Of a stretch of DNA of 64,000 bases, positions 21,001 to 32,745 are shown piece after piece. The DNA comes from Cladopsammia gracilis (lineage: Eukaryota > Cnidaria > Anthozoa > Scleractinia > Dendrophylliidae): the NCBI GenBank assembly GCA_022457155.1, contig JAJGOT010001035.1:32593-96592 (forward strand), read 5' to 3'. The translations under genes and the position numbers were made by a program. The first letter of the stretch is position 1. Every line of letters starts with the position of its first letter. A model generated the notes under the pieces. The model made no database searches. It was not told the origin of the DNA and saw only the letters and a list, made by a program, of their open reading frames with translations.

Positions 21001-24000
21001 CATTGTAATCTGCTTTGCATCTATTACACGCAAATCGTGCCTCGCGCGTGCTTATTAAAAAAATGCGCGCTACATTCCTCAGTGATTAATACATCCATTG
21101 TACGCTCTATAATACAAATTTTTTTGCAACTGTTTTCTTTTACGTTCAAAATGCCTGCTGTGAAAACGTCTTTGAAACGCAAAAGGGCATTAATTGCGCA
21201 AAATAATCATAAAAAGAGACCTCAGGATGGGAGTCAGGAAAGAAATCAGGACTAGCAGCAGAAAAAGCACCACCACGAGTGACAAAGGACAAAAAAATCC
21301 TTTGTAAAATAATCAATTTTTTTGAAGGAAGACAACACTAAATGTTGCACCGGGATATGTTGTTAAAAGTTTCTATCAGTCACAAATGCAATAATTCTAG
21401 GTTTTTACATGTACTCAGGAACGTTAAATAATAATAGTTATGTAATGATAGGCTTAATATAGTGCACATGATCCTAACGTTAACAAACACGCGCGAGGCA
21501 CGATTTGCGTGTAATAGATGCAAAGCAGGTTACAATGAAATGTATTAATCATGGAGGAATGTGGTGCGCATTGATTTGAAATCATTAGCATAAGTTAACA
21601 ACTATGCCGAATTTGTAACGCCAACTATCGGCCACTTTGAACGTCGTCTTCATCTTTAAATTTCAAGGTGTTCTAATAAATCAATGCCAATGAAACTTTG
21701 AGATAATATTTTTCACATCACCAATCATACGTGGTCATTTTTTTAAAACAATCCATCGAGCCGTTTCTGAGATTTTTGCAAAATCGATCGAAATCGAAAA
21801 CTACCCAAAAATTACACACGGAGCGATGTTAGGAAAAATGATAGTTCTCAAGATCGCAAAGGAGAAAGTACACAAAACTTTCCTGGCGTTCAAACATAAC
21901 ATGAAGCTACATTATGACACTATTTGGAAGTAATTTCACGAAACCAGTGTTAATCTAATGGTTCATATATTACTTCTATACAAAAAGTACGGTTTAAAAT
22001 GTTCTTGCGATTTATTTTAATTCAAACATACAGAATTTTTTTATTCTTTCAAAATATATATGCCATATACCATATTTTAAGATGTCTATGTGGGATTTTC
22101 AATGCGAGATCTTAAACGCGCTAAATTTCACTTTGACTGATTTCTAAGTTTCTTGTTTATCGTTGTCATGGTAATATCGATTTTACCAGAAAATACATTT
22201 TGCCAAACTTCAATTCAAAACAAGTTAGTGGTGAAAATTTCACGTTGATCTGACTTGGAGAAGATCGCTTAAAAGCCGATTGAAAAATGTTGGTATGGTC
22301 TCCAGAAAACTGTATCGAACCACCTTAAATTTACGTTTCGAAAAAAAATCATTGGTATAAACAATTAACTTTCTATGTAAAATTGCTTACTGAAATGTTT
22401 TACCTCGCGCATTTCTTACACAACTAACTACGCGAATGAAATCCTGCCAAGCTGGAATTAAATTCAGAGTCATATGCGAAGAGCTTGCGTCTGCGCAAAG
22501 AACGGGGCAGAGTATTGACTACATGAATTAAAGCACAATAAAATGGCACAGAATTTCTTAGTGACAAAAAGTTCGATTCTCAATCAAAACAAATTGAACA
22601 AGAACGGCTACTTGAAAGAAATGCAGCGAGGACAGTATGTCTTACAAAAATTTACAGCTGAAGGACACAATAAACGTTTAAAACATCGTTACCTGTAGTT
22701 GAAGTGGCTTTTCAGTCCCTTTTATCAGCACCAAATTTTCAAACATCAAAGTACGAGCTGAATCGATCGCGGTTGTTGAGATCGACGATGACGAGATGAC
22801 GATGACGAGATCGTTTAATTTCCATTCGCTTGAAACAAAGATCAGAAACTTTTCTGGGAAAGATCAAGTCCATATCACTGGATTCCAGAGTTGATTACTA
22901 TAAGGCATTCTCCGAAAATTGTGCTCCTTTATTCACGGAGTGTCGAGCGGTTAAAATGTTGAACCAGCTTTCATTCAGATTCTCCAATAAACACTGCGAC
23001 ACAACGCGAAAATTCCGCACCTATTTTGTCCAATCATGTAATCAATATTTTTTTTTTATATATTTTCTTTTGTTCTCGTTTTTCCTTCTTTCGCCCAAGA
23101 GAACGAGAGCTTTATGACCATATTTGGGCGCTGTATCAATTTGTTGAATTATAGTTATATTTGTCAAGTTAAGACATTATTATATTACTAGATTAATACG
23201 ATAAAATAGTTTATTCTAAGAAAAAAAAAGGGTAACCTGTTTTTCTAACATGTAGCTAACAATTTCTTGATAGGTGGCATATAATCAGTGATATATTTTT
23301 TTAACTATTGGTAAAAACTGACATCCCATATCTTTAGTTAGTTCTCTTAAAATATAATACATCACAGTCAGATTAATTCATGTTTAAGTCAAACAAATAA
23401 ACTACAACTCGTGCTAAAAAGATAACAACAGGTTAGAATACACCTTATTCTAAAATGGCGGGGAATTTATTATTATTTTGTATGCGTTTCAATTAGCCCT
23501 CTTTGCCTCATTTTCGCGTGGAAATTCTGTTGTATTTTCCACATGCTGACGAGGCAACAAGGGCTAATTAACATACATATAAAAGAATAATAAATTGACC
23601 ACCATTTTGGAATAAGGTGTATGACAATTTGAACTTACTTGCTCTACTACTTCCATCGCATCTTGCTTCACATTGTGATTTATCAGGAGTACAATTATTT
23701 GTGTTTATCATATAACGGTCCCCGGGTCCATCGACTTTAATAAGGCTTACGAAATAGGATTGGACTTCCAAAGCCAACAGCAACATGACAACAGTCTATA
23801 TGTACATGTATAAATAAAGGAAAGATCGGGATTATTTAACATAAATAAACTTGTCGTTTTTAAGGACAAAATATTAGCATAGTTTAAGATAATATCTTCT
23901 CAAGTTATTCTCATCATATGATACAAGCAGTGAAATTTGCTTGAAAAACGGTTAAAATGTTATAATAATGAACTGACAATAATTTAATAATTTATATTGT

Positions 24001-24510
24001 GTTTTTTGCATAACATTAACAAATTGACGTCAGTTTTTTTATGCGTCTGTTCTCTTATTGATGATAAATTTCGTGATAACATTGTCAAAGTGCTGTGGAC
24101 CGATCCACGGCAAACTTTGACAATGTTATGAAGAAATTTATATCAATAAGAGGGCAGACGCATAAAAAAACTGACGTCAATTTGTTTTTTACAATAACAA
24201 AAGGCCAAAACTAATGAGAGAAGAAACGAAAGAAGGAAGGAAAATGCGATCGCCACAAAACCAGAATTTCATCGCCATAATTCGGAGAAACCAGGGTTCG
24301 TAAATTAAAAGTTTGAGTAGAGTTGGTTAGAAACACATACTATAGAAAAATTGCAATTTTGAAACTAACCTTTATTCCGGTTAAAAATGTTCTCAAATAA
24401 TCAGTTGAAACACGCTTCAGTTCACCTCCGGTAAAGCTTATTTCAGCGACAGCACTATAATCCTGCTCACCGCCAATTTTCAGGTTTGGATTCTCAACAA
24501 ACCTCTCCAT
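18054..24510 (-). CDS. Four-exon gene of unknown family, probable type II membrane protein
   Basis: Exons (minus strand): 24370-24510 (ATG at 24510), 23639-23795, 22693-22757 and 18054-18251 (stop TAA). Lengths 141, 157, 65 and 198 bp total 561 bp, 186 residues. Donors are GTTAGT, GTAAGT and GTAACG; all acceptors end in AG, and phases 0, 1 and 0 agree across each join. Layout: a 47-residue N-terminal part starting MERFVENPNLKIGG; a hydrophobic segment (TVVMLLLALEVQSYFVSL, about 48-65); a stalk with three cysteines (NCTPDKSQCEARC); and a C-terminal domain of about 85 residues with KMCIASI and LVFEV. I recognise no known family. The gene at 46141-47815 shares GDR..., QCEA, CI-x2-I, Y-x-LK and LVFE. 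The first exon could instead belong to another transcript, in which case the hydrophobic segment would act as a signal peptide. Intron 3 holds three transposons. Confidence 0.6.
18430..19269. mobile_element. hAT-like non-autonomous element in intron 3
   Basis: 840 bp with TIRs CAGGGTTTGGAAGGGG and (reverse complement) CAGGGTCTGGAAGGGG. TTCTAA is present at both flanks, possibly part of a degraded 8-bp TSD. Inner parts repeat CCCGAATCAC on both sides. No transposase. Confidence 0.75.
19926..20196. mobile_element. MITE rich in CGGAGTCG/CGACTCCG words
   Basis: Ends GGCTGGTTTTCACT and (reverse complement) GGCTGTTTTTCACT, preceded by TTAA on the left and followed by TTTAA on the right. The interior is a string of GGAGTCG and its complement, so the whole 271 bp can fold. 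It ends only 13 bp before the next TTAA element. Confidence 0.75.
20214..22324. mobile_element. TTAA element with 836-bp inverted arms
   Basis: Flanked by TTAA (20210-20213 and 22325-22328). Arms 20214-21049 and 21489-22324 are equal in length and nearly identical inverted copies, starting GGTGGTTCGATACAG; the spacer is 439 bp. TTAA duplication without a piggyBac CCC start suggests a Kolobok-type element. The spacer holds only a small basic open frame (21151-21255). It lies in intron 3 of the gene at 18054-24510. A transcript through it could form a hairpin of more than 800 bp. Confidence 0.88.
21151..21255 (+). CDS. Small basic open frame in the spacer of the long-arm TTAA element
   Basis: 34 codons plus stop, starting MPAVKTSLKRKRAL, with many Lys/Arg/Gln and no hydrophobic stretch. 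It resembles the N-terminal tail of a nuclear protein, so it may be a remnant of a transposase start or a captured exon. No motif beyond the basic cluster is visible; it may be untranslated. Confidence 0.3.
   Translation: MPAVKTSLKRKRALIAQNNHKKRPQDGSQERNQD
23438..23622. mobile_element. Palindromic MITE in intron 2
   Basis: Inverted arms of about 70 bp (ATACACCTTATTCTAAAATGG at the left, CCATTTTGGAATAAGGTGTAT at the right). It ends 16 bp from the splice-donor side of exon 2 of the four-exon gene. No coding capacity. Confidence 0.8.
24020..24184. mobile_element. Palindromic MITE in intron 1
   Basis: Inverted arms of about 75 bp with CAAATTGACGTCAG ends; the centre reads GTGGACCGATCCACG. No TSD could be fixed. 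It lies between exons 1 and 2 of the four-exon gene. Confidence 0.8.
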
Positions 24511-24836
24511 CTTTCTGCTTTAAGGTTGTGTTTTAGTTTCTTGAAAGAAGTTCATCTCGTCTATTTTGGACGATTTTCTCATTGAATAGTTATGGATCTG
24601 TGAAAGAATTCTCGCCACGCAAAACGCAGCGCTGAAAAGTTTGAAAAAAAAAAAAAACTTTCGCTGATGGCGTCAGTTTTATCGTTTTATCCGTCTGTAC
24701 TATTATTGATAATAAAAATTAGCCAATCAGCGCGCGAGAATTTGCACAGTTATTGTAAAAAAGTGATTTGACAGTTAACATCATTTTACAATCGAAACTG
24801 GTCAAGTTTTCCTGCCTAGAGTGAATAGAGTTAACC

Positions 24837-25849
24837 CTAGATCTACCATGGCCGATTAAATTGGCCTTAAATACAGTACTGCTTTGAAAAATTATAACTT
24901 TCTCAGTTCTGTAAACATGGTGCTAACGATGACTTGACAGATCATCCTGGTATATGTTTCACTTCATGAAACCCAATAAACCCAATAAAAGTCCCGATTT
25001 TTGTCTAGTATTACCGTTTGTTTTACAGCGAAAGCAAAAACGCACGTTTTGTATGTGCCACAACAACACCAAAAAACATTCATCTTTATATTTCATTTTT
25101 TAATGCAAAAATTTCTTCTGAAACCAAAAGTCTAATTTTATAGCGAATCGCAATCGCAGTCCTTTGCATTCATCACAAGTTTGTCCTATTCCTCTTTTAG
25201 GCGGCCCAGCAACAGCCATTTTATTAAGACCATTCCAGCAAACTTCCGTTTTCCTTCTCTACCCCCGAAAGGAATTATGGGTAACGAGGCCGTACCGAGT
25301 GCATGGAAGGCTACCAAATCCTATTTTATAGTTTTTTTTATAAGTGTCGAGCCACCCGCTCCTCCCGGCAAAATATTGTACCGACTGCATTCTTTAGAGG
25401 TCAAAACTTGCCAAAATTGCCAAGGTAGGTCGCGGAATCCATCCACAGAACGGCCAGAGAGACAGCTTCACTCATGAGCCGCCATAACAGCTTCGAACTA
25501 TGTTTGGCGTCTCAGTCAGCGTGAAACCACCTTTCACCTTTGTATTCGTTCAGAGGCTTGCCTCTACCCACATTCCAGCTTTAGGATGCCAGCCTGGGGG
25601 CTTCTGCAGAGGAAAATGGCTCGAAAAAGCACTCATAACTTGAAACACCGACCCGATTCGAGTTCGAATACTCGCTAGCCGAACGAAAACCGTTGTCAAG
25701 GCTGATGTCACGGGACAGCTTGAGCCCTCTGTTTTTTATAACAGCGAATGTTTTCTTATTAACTCCTTATATGGAACCAAAGGATCCCGAAGCTTTTTTA
25801 CCTTTGGAAAATTGCTGGAGATTACAAAACATAAGTGGCAGTTCTAGGG
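24837..25849. mobile_element. piggyBac-type non-autonomous element, about 1 kb
   Basis: Flanked by TTAA (24833-24836 and 25850-25853), with TIRs CCCTAGATCTACC and (reverse complement) CCCTAGAACTGCC. The interior has a 98-residue open frame (25181-25477) with no recognisable motif. It sits upstream of the first exon of the four-exon gene. Confidence 0.78.
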
Positions 25850-27200
25850 TTAATTGCTCGTTTCAATAATTCACTCTGTGAATAAAGAATGTAACCTTGA
25901 AATAAGCCTTGGTTCAAAAATAGAATTTTGATACGATTGGATAAACTCGACACTTGAGAATTTAACATGTTTCTTTACATTTGCATAATCCATGTCCCAA
26001 CGATCATTAAGATATTTGCATATTTTTCTCTTGATCTGTTTCCTTCGATTGTAGTTTCTTTTTAAAATTTCTTTTAGAATATCTGGAGAGTTAAGAAAGT
26101 ATTAACAAAAATTAAAGAAACGAGAAGTAAAAACGTTTGAGGACAGTTGGTGATGAATACGTGCAAAATACTGGGAAAACTGTCAAATTCTCACCCCCAC
26201 CCAGCAATTGAAATCGCGCACACGAACCCAATCAAAATCTCAGTTTTGGATATTTTTCAGATTGTTTTTTCAACTGCGAGGATCACAGATTTCACTCATG
26301 CATGTTTATCCGCATCGGTTCGCATATATGATTTTCATATATGCACATTCTCTTTGAAATTGTCCTCCATTATCTCAATATAGCTAAATACTTATGACGC
26401 TCAAAAAAAAATTCATATAAGTATGCAAGAATTAAGTAATAGAACACATTTTCTATGAGTTTACCGGCGTTATAAACCCACGCGGGATGTTGGGAGAACA
26501 CGAGAAAAGCTTGTAAATCACGAGCCACAGGTGAGTGATTTACAAGCTTTTCGAGTGTTCTCCCAACATCCCAAGTGGGTTTATAACGCCGGTAAACTCA
26601 TAGAAAATGTGTTCTATTGTGTTTATAAAATAACAATGAAAAGCGTTTGGAAAGAGAGAACTTTGTTGTAGTTTTGTGCCGATCTGCTTGTTCTCATAAC
26701 ATTCATTGGATGACGCGGGAAAACCAATCAAATCTGCTGAAAGAATGAACTTTACACGATGCCACTGGCAAAGCTGCACTGACAAATTCACGGGTTCAAC
26801 GAAAGTGATGAAAAGTGTTGGCGCTTTGAAATTCGTCAGTTGAAATTTATCAGCTGAAAGAAGAAAATATATTTAATAATTCAAATGTTCTTTGAATGGG
26901 AAATCCAGAAAATTGTGTCTGGAATCTACCGCGCAAACATGAATGTACGAGGAAAGTTTGGAAGCCTACAATTTTTAAATGGCGTATGTTAGATTAAAAG
27001 ATTGCCTTCTTGTCAATAATTTTTCAATTGGAATAAAGGTTAGCTCCAGAAACTCAGCTTCTGAAAATGTTTTCGACTTTATCTACTTACTTTGAAGTGT
27101 ACAGTGAAGCCCGTACTTCTCTACATTTTAAGTGCTGAATGAAAACTAAGCTCATTGTTTTTAAGCCTACAGTTCTGAGAGTTTGATTGGTTTGATGGAA
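25850..27200. other. No gene seen; contains a 181-bp palindrome
   Basis: The only clear structure is the inverted repeat at 26438-26618 (ends AATAGAACACATTTTC / GAAAATGTGTTCTATT, arms of about 80 bp), a hairpin-type MITE. The rest is AT-rich without supported coding sequence. Confidence 0.7.
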
Positions 27201-28120
27201 CAGACTGAATTGTTTGATCATTTCTTGCAAATAATTTGTTTAACCATAAACCTATTTTCGATACCATTCCCGCAGATTGGAAAAACCTCTTAAGAGAGGA
27301 GTTGTCCGTCCAAGGCTCATCAAGTGATAACGATACAAGAACTACTTTTCCCAGTTCATCCAAAACTATTTATTGGGAACTCATTAAGAGAATCGAGATC
27401 GCTCCAACTGCTAAGTGTAAATATGAAATTCTATATCCAACACTTGACCTAGCGTGGGAAGATATCTACCTACTTCCAAGAAGTACAACCCTAGACTCTA
27501 AAGCTAGAGAATTCCAATACAAATTGCTTAATAGAACTATTTATACAAATAAGATCTTATATAAAATGGGAAAGGTGGCATCACCCATGTGTTCCTTTTG
27601 TGGCAAGTCTGACGAATCCCTAGAGCATTTATTTATTCACTGTGAATCACTTGGAACTTTTGGCTATCAGTAAGAAACTGGCTGGAAGGGCATGGTATAT
27701 TTCTGCAAAACTTAAGTGCTGTTGACATAACATTTGGATTTGCTAAAAAATAATACATATTGATCAATCATATCATTCTTCTCTCTAAGAAAATAATTTA
27801 TAAGTGTCGTTGTTTGAATATAAAACCGTCGCTAACTTTTTTGCTAGCCAAAATAAGGTATACTTATAAATTAGAGTCCCTGATAGCCAAAAGCCAAAAC
27901 TTTTTAGACATTCATAACAAAAAATGGTTGCTCACTATAATTTAGATAGAAGTACTGTATACTCCCTGTATCTTGTTTATTTTGTTTTTAATTAATTTGT
28001 AGGTGTTTGGTTTATATAATGTAATGTAAATGAGTGAATGAGTGTAAGTGAATTTGTTTTTGAATAAAGGTAAATTAAATTTAAAAAAATAAATAAATAA
28101 AAATAAAAATAAACCTATAA
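27200..28120 (+). pseudogene. LINE C-terminal fragment (L1/Tx1-like) with poly(A)-type tail
   Basis: A 145-residue frame (27236-27673) ends with a zinc-binding reverse-transcriptase C-terminal motif, MCSFCGKSDESLEHLFIHCE (C-x2-C, H and C), preceded by KAREFQYKLLNR. This is the layout of the RVT zinc-binding region of L1/Tx1-type LINEs. A frameshift follows at about 27673, and traces of the frame continue to about 27945. The 3' end carries GAATAAAGG and an A-rich tail (28080-28112). The catalytic reverse transcriptase and the endonuclease are missing: a 5'-truncated, dead copy. Confidence 0.75.
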
Positions 28121-28124
28121 TTTT

Positions 28125-29255
28125 TGTTAGCTTCATCAGTTTTCTCAAATCGCTTGAAACTACAGTTAACGTAGAAATTCTTAGGGTTTATAATTGGCTA
28201 ATCGCAAATAAATTATCACTAAATATAAAGAAATCTAACTTTGTTATTTTTAGACCAAGACAAAAGAAATTAAATCACCAAGTCAACTTGAAAGTGTTTG
28301 ACCATAATAACAATTCGTTCATTTCTTTAGAATGCAAAGATTATGTCAAATATTTAGGTGTGCTTATTGATGAAAATCTTTCTTGGAAATACCATATCGC
28401 TCACATCGCTTTAAAAATAAGTAAAACAATTGGCATCATTGCTAGCCTTAGAGCCTAGACACTTTGTGCCCTTGAATGCTTTACACCACATATACACATC
28501 CCTTATTCAGCCCTACTTATTGTGTGGCATAGTCGCTTGGGGCCAAGCTGCTAAAACTTACAAAAACAAAATTCTTATTCTTCAAAAACGCGCCCTCCGC
28601 CTCATGTTCTTTGGTGAATACGATTCTCATGCAGTACCTTATTTTATCTCCTCTAGCTTTCTTCCCTTAGATCTACTGTACTTTAAATCCATTGCTATTC
28701 TAATGCATGATATATCTAACAGCTTAACACCTACTAACATATCTAACTTATTTGCTTCCCAGTCTAATATTCATTCATATAATACAAGATCATCTTCAAG
28801 AGGTGACTATTACGTTAAACCCTCAAGGTTAGACAAACAAATTAAGTCTTTTTCAAGATATGGTGTAAAAATCTAGAATAGTTTACCGTGTGAAATGCGT
28901 CAAATGTCCAAAAATAATTTTAAAATTAATATCCATGACACTTTACTCCGAATACTTTCAGAAGAAAATGATTATATTGATTTACCAGATTTAATTACAA
29001 AAATTTCCTGAAAACTCGGCTTCTTATATTTGCGATGTCTATGATTGTAAACTTAATTAAACTGAATTTATTTTTATTTATTTGTTTATTTATTTAACTA
29101 CTCTTTTTTTCTCTAGTCTTTCTTGTGATCTATCTGTATATGTATTACATACGTGTAACTACTGCTCACCTCGACTAGCTAACCTGCTAACTGCGGGCAG
29201 TGGATATTGCTTTCTGTAAAATCTGTAATAATTAATAAACAGTTGAAACAGTTGA
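28125..29255 (+). pseudogene. LINE reverse-transcriptase C-terminal fragment (CR1/L2-like)
   Basis: A first frame (about 28147-28458) encodes the post-catalytic RT stretch with LNIKKSNFVIF and YVKYLGVLIDENLSW, then hits a stop. The homology resumes in the frame at 28430-28876 (HHIYTSLIQPYLLCG, ILQKRALRLMF). These are typical of CR1/L2/jockey-type LINEs. The 3' end shows a short tandem repeat (TTGAAACAG, about 29243-29260), as in many L2/CR1 elements. Frameshifted and truncated. It abuts the A-rich tail of the preceding LINE. Confidence 0.78.
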
Positions 29256-29377
29256 AACAGTTTTCTTCTTGCTAATTGATCATCCTTGCTTGGACACATA
29301 ATCAGAATTTAAACTGCATCCAGTACAAAAGTATTCCATACTGAAAAAATTTCCAAAACAAAACACAAGAAGGCGTA

Positions 29378-30336
29378 TAATGCGCCGATCAATACATCAA
29401 CATTCCGCCCCCCCCCCCCCCCCCCCCCCCCCGGGCAAGCCCCGGGGAATTTGAACATTTTCTGTGCCCGGGGAGTCGGAAATTTGATGTGAAAGGCCAT
29501 TCCAGGGGCGGGGAATTTGACTTTGCCTTTGGTGGGGTGGGAAATTTGAACCGGAAGTGTTCAAAATATATATTTTTTTGGCCGGCGCCTATCACGCGGT
29601 AGCAGTTCAGATTCAACATGGAACAATATAAAGGGAAAAATATTGTTTTTGTTAGTAAACGGCTAGTAAAATGTGCTGACAAACCTTTGCAGTGTTTTTG
29701 AAGGTTTGTATGAAAAGTTAAATATGTTAAATATTTAACTGCCGTTCAACGCGTACTAGATTTCGAAGTCAAGATGGCCGACTGTATTGCCAGTCCTGTG
29801 CCAGTCTATTAAATGTGCGCAGATGTTAAACGGCCATTTAATATAAAACGCGTTTAGAATAATAAATTTTCACATCGTGGAAATTAAGGCTTCCCAAAAT
29901 GAATCTACCACTTTGCTAAATATTTTTGCAATATTTGTTGATCACACGAGGAATTACTCAATTAAAATAAAAGGTATCGATAAGTAAATCCCCAAGACAA
30001 CTCCTCACTCCCCAAGGCGGTGCCACAGGAGTGCCGTGAAATATCAGTTGCAAAGTACACGCGGTTCAGTTGAGTATATTCTCGAGGAAAAAAATAGCTA
30101 GAATAACTCAAAACAAGTGAATGCAAAGTGTATTTTTTAATCTCACTAAAAAAAAAACATTTTATCGTTAGGAGGGGTATTTGACAGTCAAATCCAGTGC
30201 TAGGGTGAGGAATTTGAATGCAATTTTGGCCCAAGGGGGCGGGAATTTGAACAAGTCGATCTTCAAAAGTTCAAATGCCCGGGGCATTGCCCGGGGGGGG
30301 GGGGATGTTGAAGTTTCGAATTGATCGGCGCATAAA
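29378..30336. mobile_element. TIR element with poly(C)/poly(G) ends, about 0.95 kb
   Basis: Left TGCGCCGATCAAT and right ATTGATCGGCGCA are inverted. Each is followed inward by a C (or G) run of 12-25 bases and by a GGGCAAxGCCCCGGG segment. The interior repeats GGGAATTTGAA on both sides. No transposase seen. Superfamily and TSD not resolved. Confidence 0.65.
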
Positions 30337-30485
30337 TGGAATCGGCGTAAAATAATTATCCTAAACAACAAAGCTATAAACCTTGCTTTTTAATTCCACT
30401 GTGAAAATCCGTCTTATTCAGAAGTTATCTTAGGATTTGTAGGGGCATTTATAATTTATAAACTTCAGTTCAGTGAATTTCAATC

Positions 30486-31344
30486 TTTATAATATAGAGG
30501 GCAAAATTACTGAATGCTGATTGGCTGACGAAGAGGGCATTTTTTCTTAATTGAGGGCAAAATTACTCGCTCCTGATTGGTCGAGCATCAAAATTTCTCG
30601 CTCGTGATTGGTTGATCGCTTCGTTCTCGTTGCATTCAGTTGGCTTGGTGGGATTTTGAAGAAAATTTACAAACGGAGCGCTCGCATCAGTTTCGCCGGA
30701 GATTTTGTTATAAAAAGGGAATGAAATCGGAAGATACCTAAGAAAGGAATTCTACAGGTGAATTACAGCATTTTACGCCGAACAGGAAGCGATTATTTGT
30801 GTCAAATCTTGGATTAACTAGGCGCCTGCAAGCCAGTTTACGACGTTGAAGATCTAGAAGAAATTCATTCATGGCGACAAAAGCCGGTCTAAAGTTCCAT
30901 CACTTCATTGAAAAAATGCGGATTTCTGCGGACCTAAAGAAAGGAACTTTGACATATTTTCCTGAAAGGGAAAATATAAGTTTAACAGGAGAACGAATAC
31001 GGCTAAAAGACGTGAAAGAAAGCAATTAAATCGCCAAACGTGCAAGCAAGTTTGAACTCTCGTCATTTGTTGTTGTTATCAAAGCGGCAAAAACTTCAAA
31101 ACACAGGTACGCTTAAATAAAACTTGCTTTGTTTTTGTCGTAAAGTGTCTAATATATGTTTTCTAGATGTACATAACAGCCAAATGTATCTTTGACCGAA
31201 TAGAAATTTATTTAACCGCAGTGAATTGAAAAGTTTTTCTTGTCAGTTTGCGAGAGAGTATTTTCACTTCGGTTGGTTTCAAGTCTGAGTGACTCTTAAA
31301 AAGTCTGAAAGGTTTCCCTATAATTTTGCCCTCTATATTATAAA
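30486..31344. mobile_element. TIR element carrying a gene-derived exon
   Basis: Inverted ends TTTATAATATAGAGGGCAAAATTA. Inside are repeated CTGATTGGT boxes and, at about 30871-31109, an exon-like block with an ATG and a splice donor that recurs at about 44750 and 48850. No transposase. The TSD is obscured by the AT-rich flanks. Confidence 0.75.
30871..31109 (+). pseudogene. Captured 5' exon, one of three copies in the window
   Basis: Begins ATGGCGACAAAAGC, encoding MATKAGLKFHHFIEKMRI and a lysine-rich continuation, and ends AAAACACAG/GTACGC with a plausible splice donor. The copies at about 44752-44983 (+) and 48655-48842 (-) share it, but single-base indels shift the frame between copies, so none is clearly intact. 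The original gene is not identified. Confidence 0.5.
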
Positions 31345-31350
31345 CAAGTA

Positions 31351-31502
31351 ATCGCATGTTCCCTCGTAAAATTAAGGATTAATCACTTGTGTTTTCAGAA
31401 GCTCTAGAAATTGCCCTCGTCGCTTCGCGACTCGGGCAATTTCTACAGCTTCTGAAAACACGCGTGATATTAATCCTTAATTTTACTCGGGCCCATGCGA
31501 TT
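31351..31502. mobile_element. Palindromic MITE
   Basis: Inverted arms (TAAAATTAAGGATTAAT, TTTTCAGAAGCT, AGAAATTGCCC) meet at a short GTCGCTTCGCGAC centre. It sits 6 bp beyond the right end of the previous TIR element. Confidence 0.75.
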
Positions 31503-31699
31503 ACATATACAAAATTTCCTCCTTTGGGATCCATAATTTTTGAGCTTTTGACTAAACCTTCAGCTCAGTGAACTTCACAAAGTAAATATCGAGGTTGTTT
31601 TGATTGTCATTGATTGCTACAAGTACGCCTTTCCAAGCCAATGTTAAATGAAAATATATTCCTGTTGTTGGTATCCAGTATTGTATCTTGTCAATTTTT

Positions 31700-32376
31700 A
31701 TCTCCTGTAAGTAAATGTTTAACTTACAGGAGAATTATGTGGGTTAACATGCATTCTTCTTGTAATCTTAGTTAGGACACGACGTCCACAATCATTGCCA
31801 TACTTACTAAGTTTTAATTTTGTGTGACTCGGTCCTGAATCGACACCATATTTTGCTATATTTTGGCACTAAAATCTTTTCCACAAAAATTGCTCGATCT
31901 CTGACTCAAAAAAAAACCAGCCAACTTGGCCTAAAGGGGGACTGCTTTTTTAGTCTTTCTGTAAACGTTTTGTAAAAGTGGCCACCTTCAAATGATTTAA
32001 CTCTATACCATTAAAAAAAGTCGTAAAACCCTGTCAGCAGTGTCTCTTGCTCGCTTACGAGAACTTTCAATATGATCCTTGTGCGACGCAAAACTTATGC
32101 ATCGTTAGGATTGATCACCAATCGCAAATTGATACTCACGCAGAATTTGTATCCTATATAGTATCAGCAAGTCGATACAAGGGCCATTGTTTTGTCAGTT
32201 ACCTAAGTGTTATGTGTTACCCAATTTAAACAAAGTTATCTATTCATCTATAACTTATTTCTAACTAACTACATATAACTAACTTGTTATCATACTTACA
32301 AAATAACCTTTCGACTCCATTTGGCTTGTCCAACTCTTGACTTAGTAAACTTTTCCATGTTTTACTGTCCTTTATA
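31700..32376 (-). pseudogene. Decayed copy of the MESK-type gene, 5' part
   Basis: A 21-nt first exon (32300-32320, MESKGYF) is followed by a consensus donor GTAAGTAT, with TATAAA about 51 bp upstream (32371-32376). Downstream blocks match the loci at 47 kb and 51.5 kb: a block after a GATTTTAG end near 31872 and a CGRRVLTKI-coding block at about 31765-31800. These have frameshifts and stops, and a small palindrome (CTCCTGTAAGT / ACTTACAGGAG, about 31705-31735) interrupts the last block. Probably dead. Confidence 0.5.
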
Positions 32377-32745
32377 ATGTCCGGTACGTACACCTTTTCC
32401 GCAATTTTTTCGCATCACACCAAGAGGTAGTCTCCGACGTAACCCGGAGGAGCGTTACGTCAGGAGACATACGTAATGGCTGCGTAGGAGACTTAAACCA
32501 AAAGGTGCATTCATTCCTTTTCCAATCCTGACAAATCCTTAGCAACGCGCACAATAAAAACAGGTTAGTGATATATGATTTGCGGGGTACCATGTTTGTC
32601 AACGAATCTTAACAACGTGTTCATTCAGCCTGGTGCACCCATAGTTTAAGAATATTTGTCATCAGTAACAGTGGATAAGAGGAAAAATAAAGTTTTAGTT
32701 CAGGTTGCTTCAAGGCACCAGATAATTTCTATGGATCCAGCTTAA

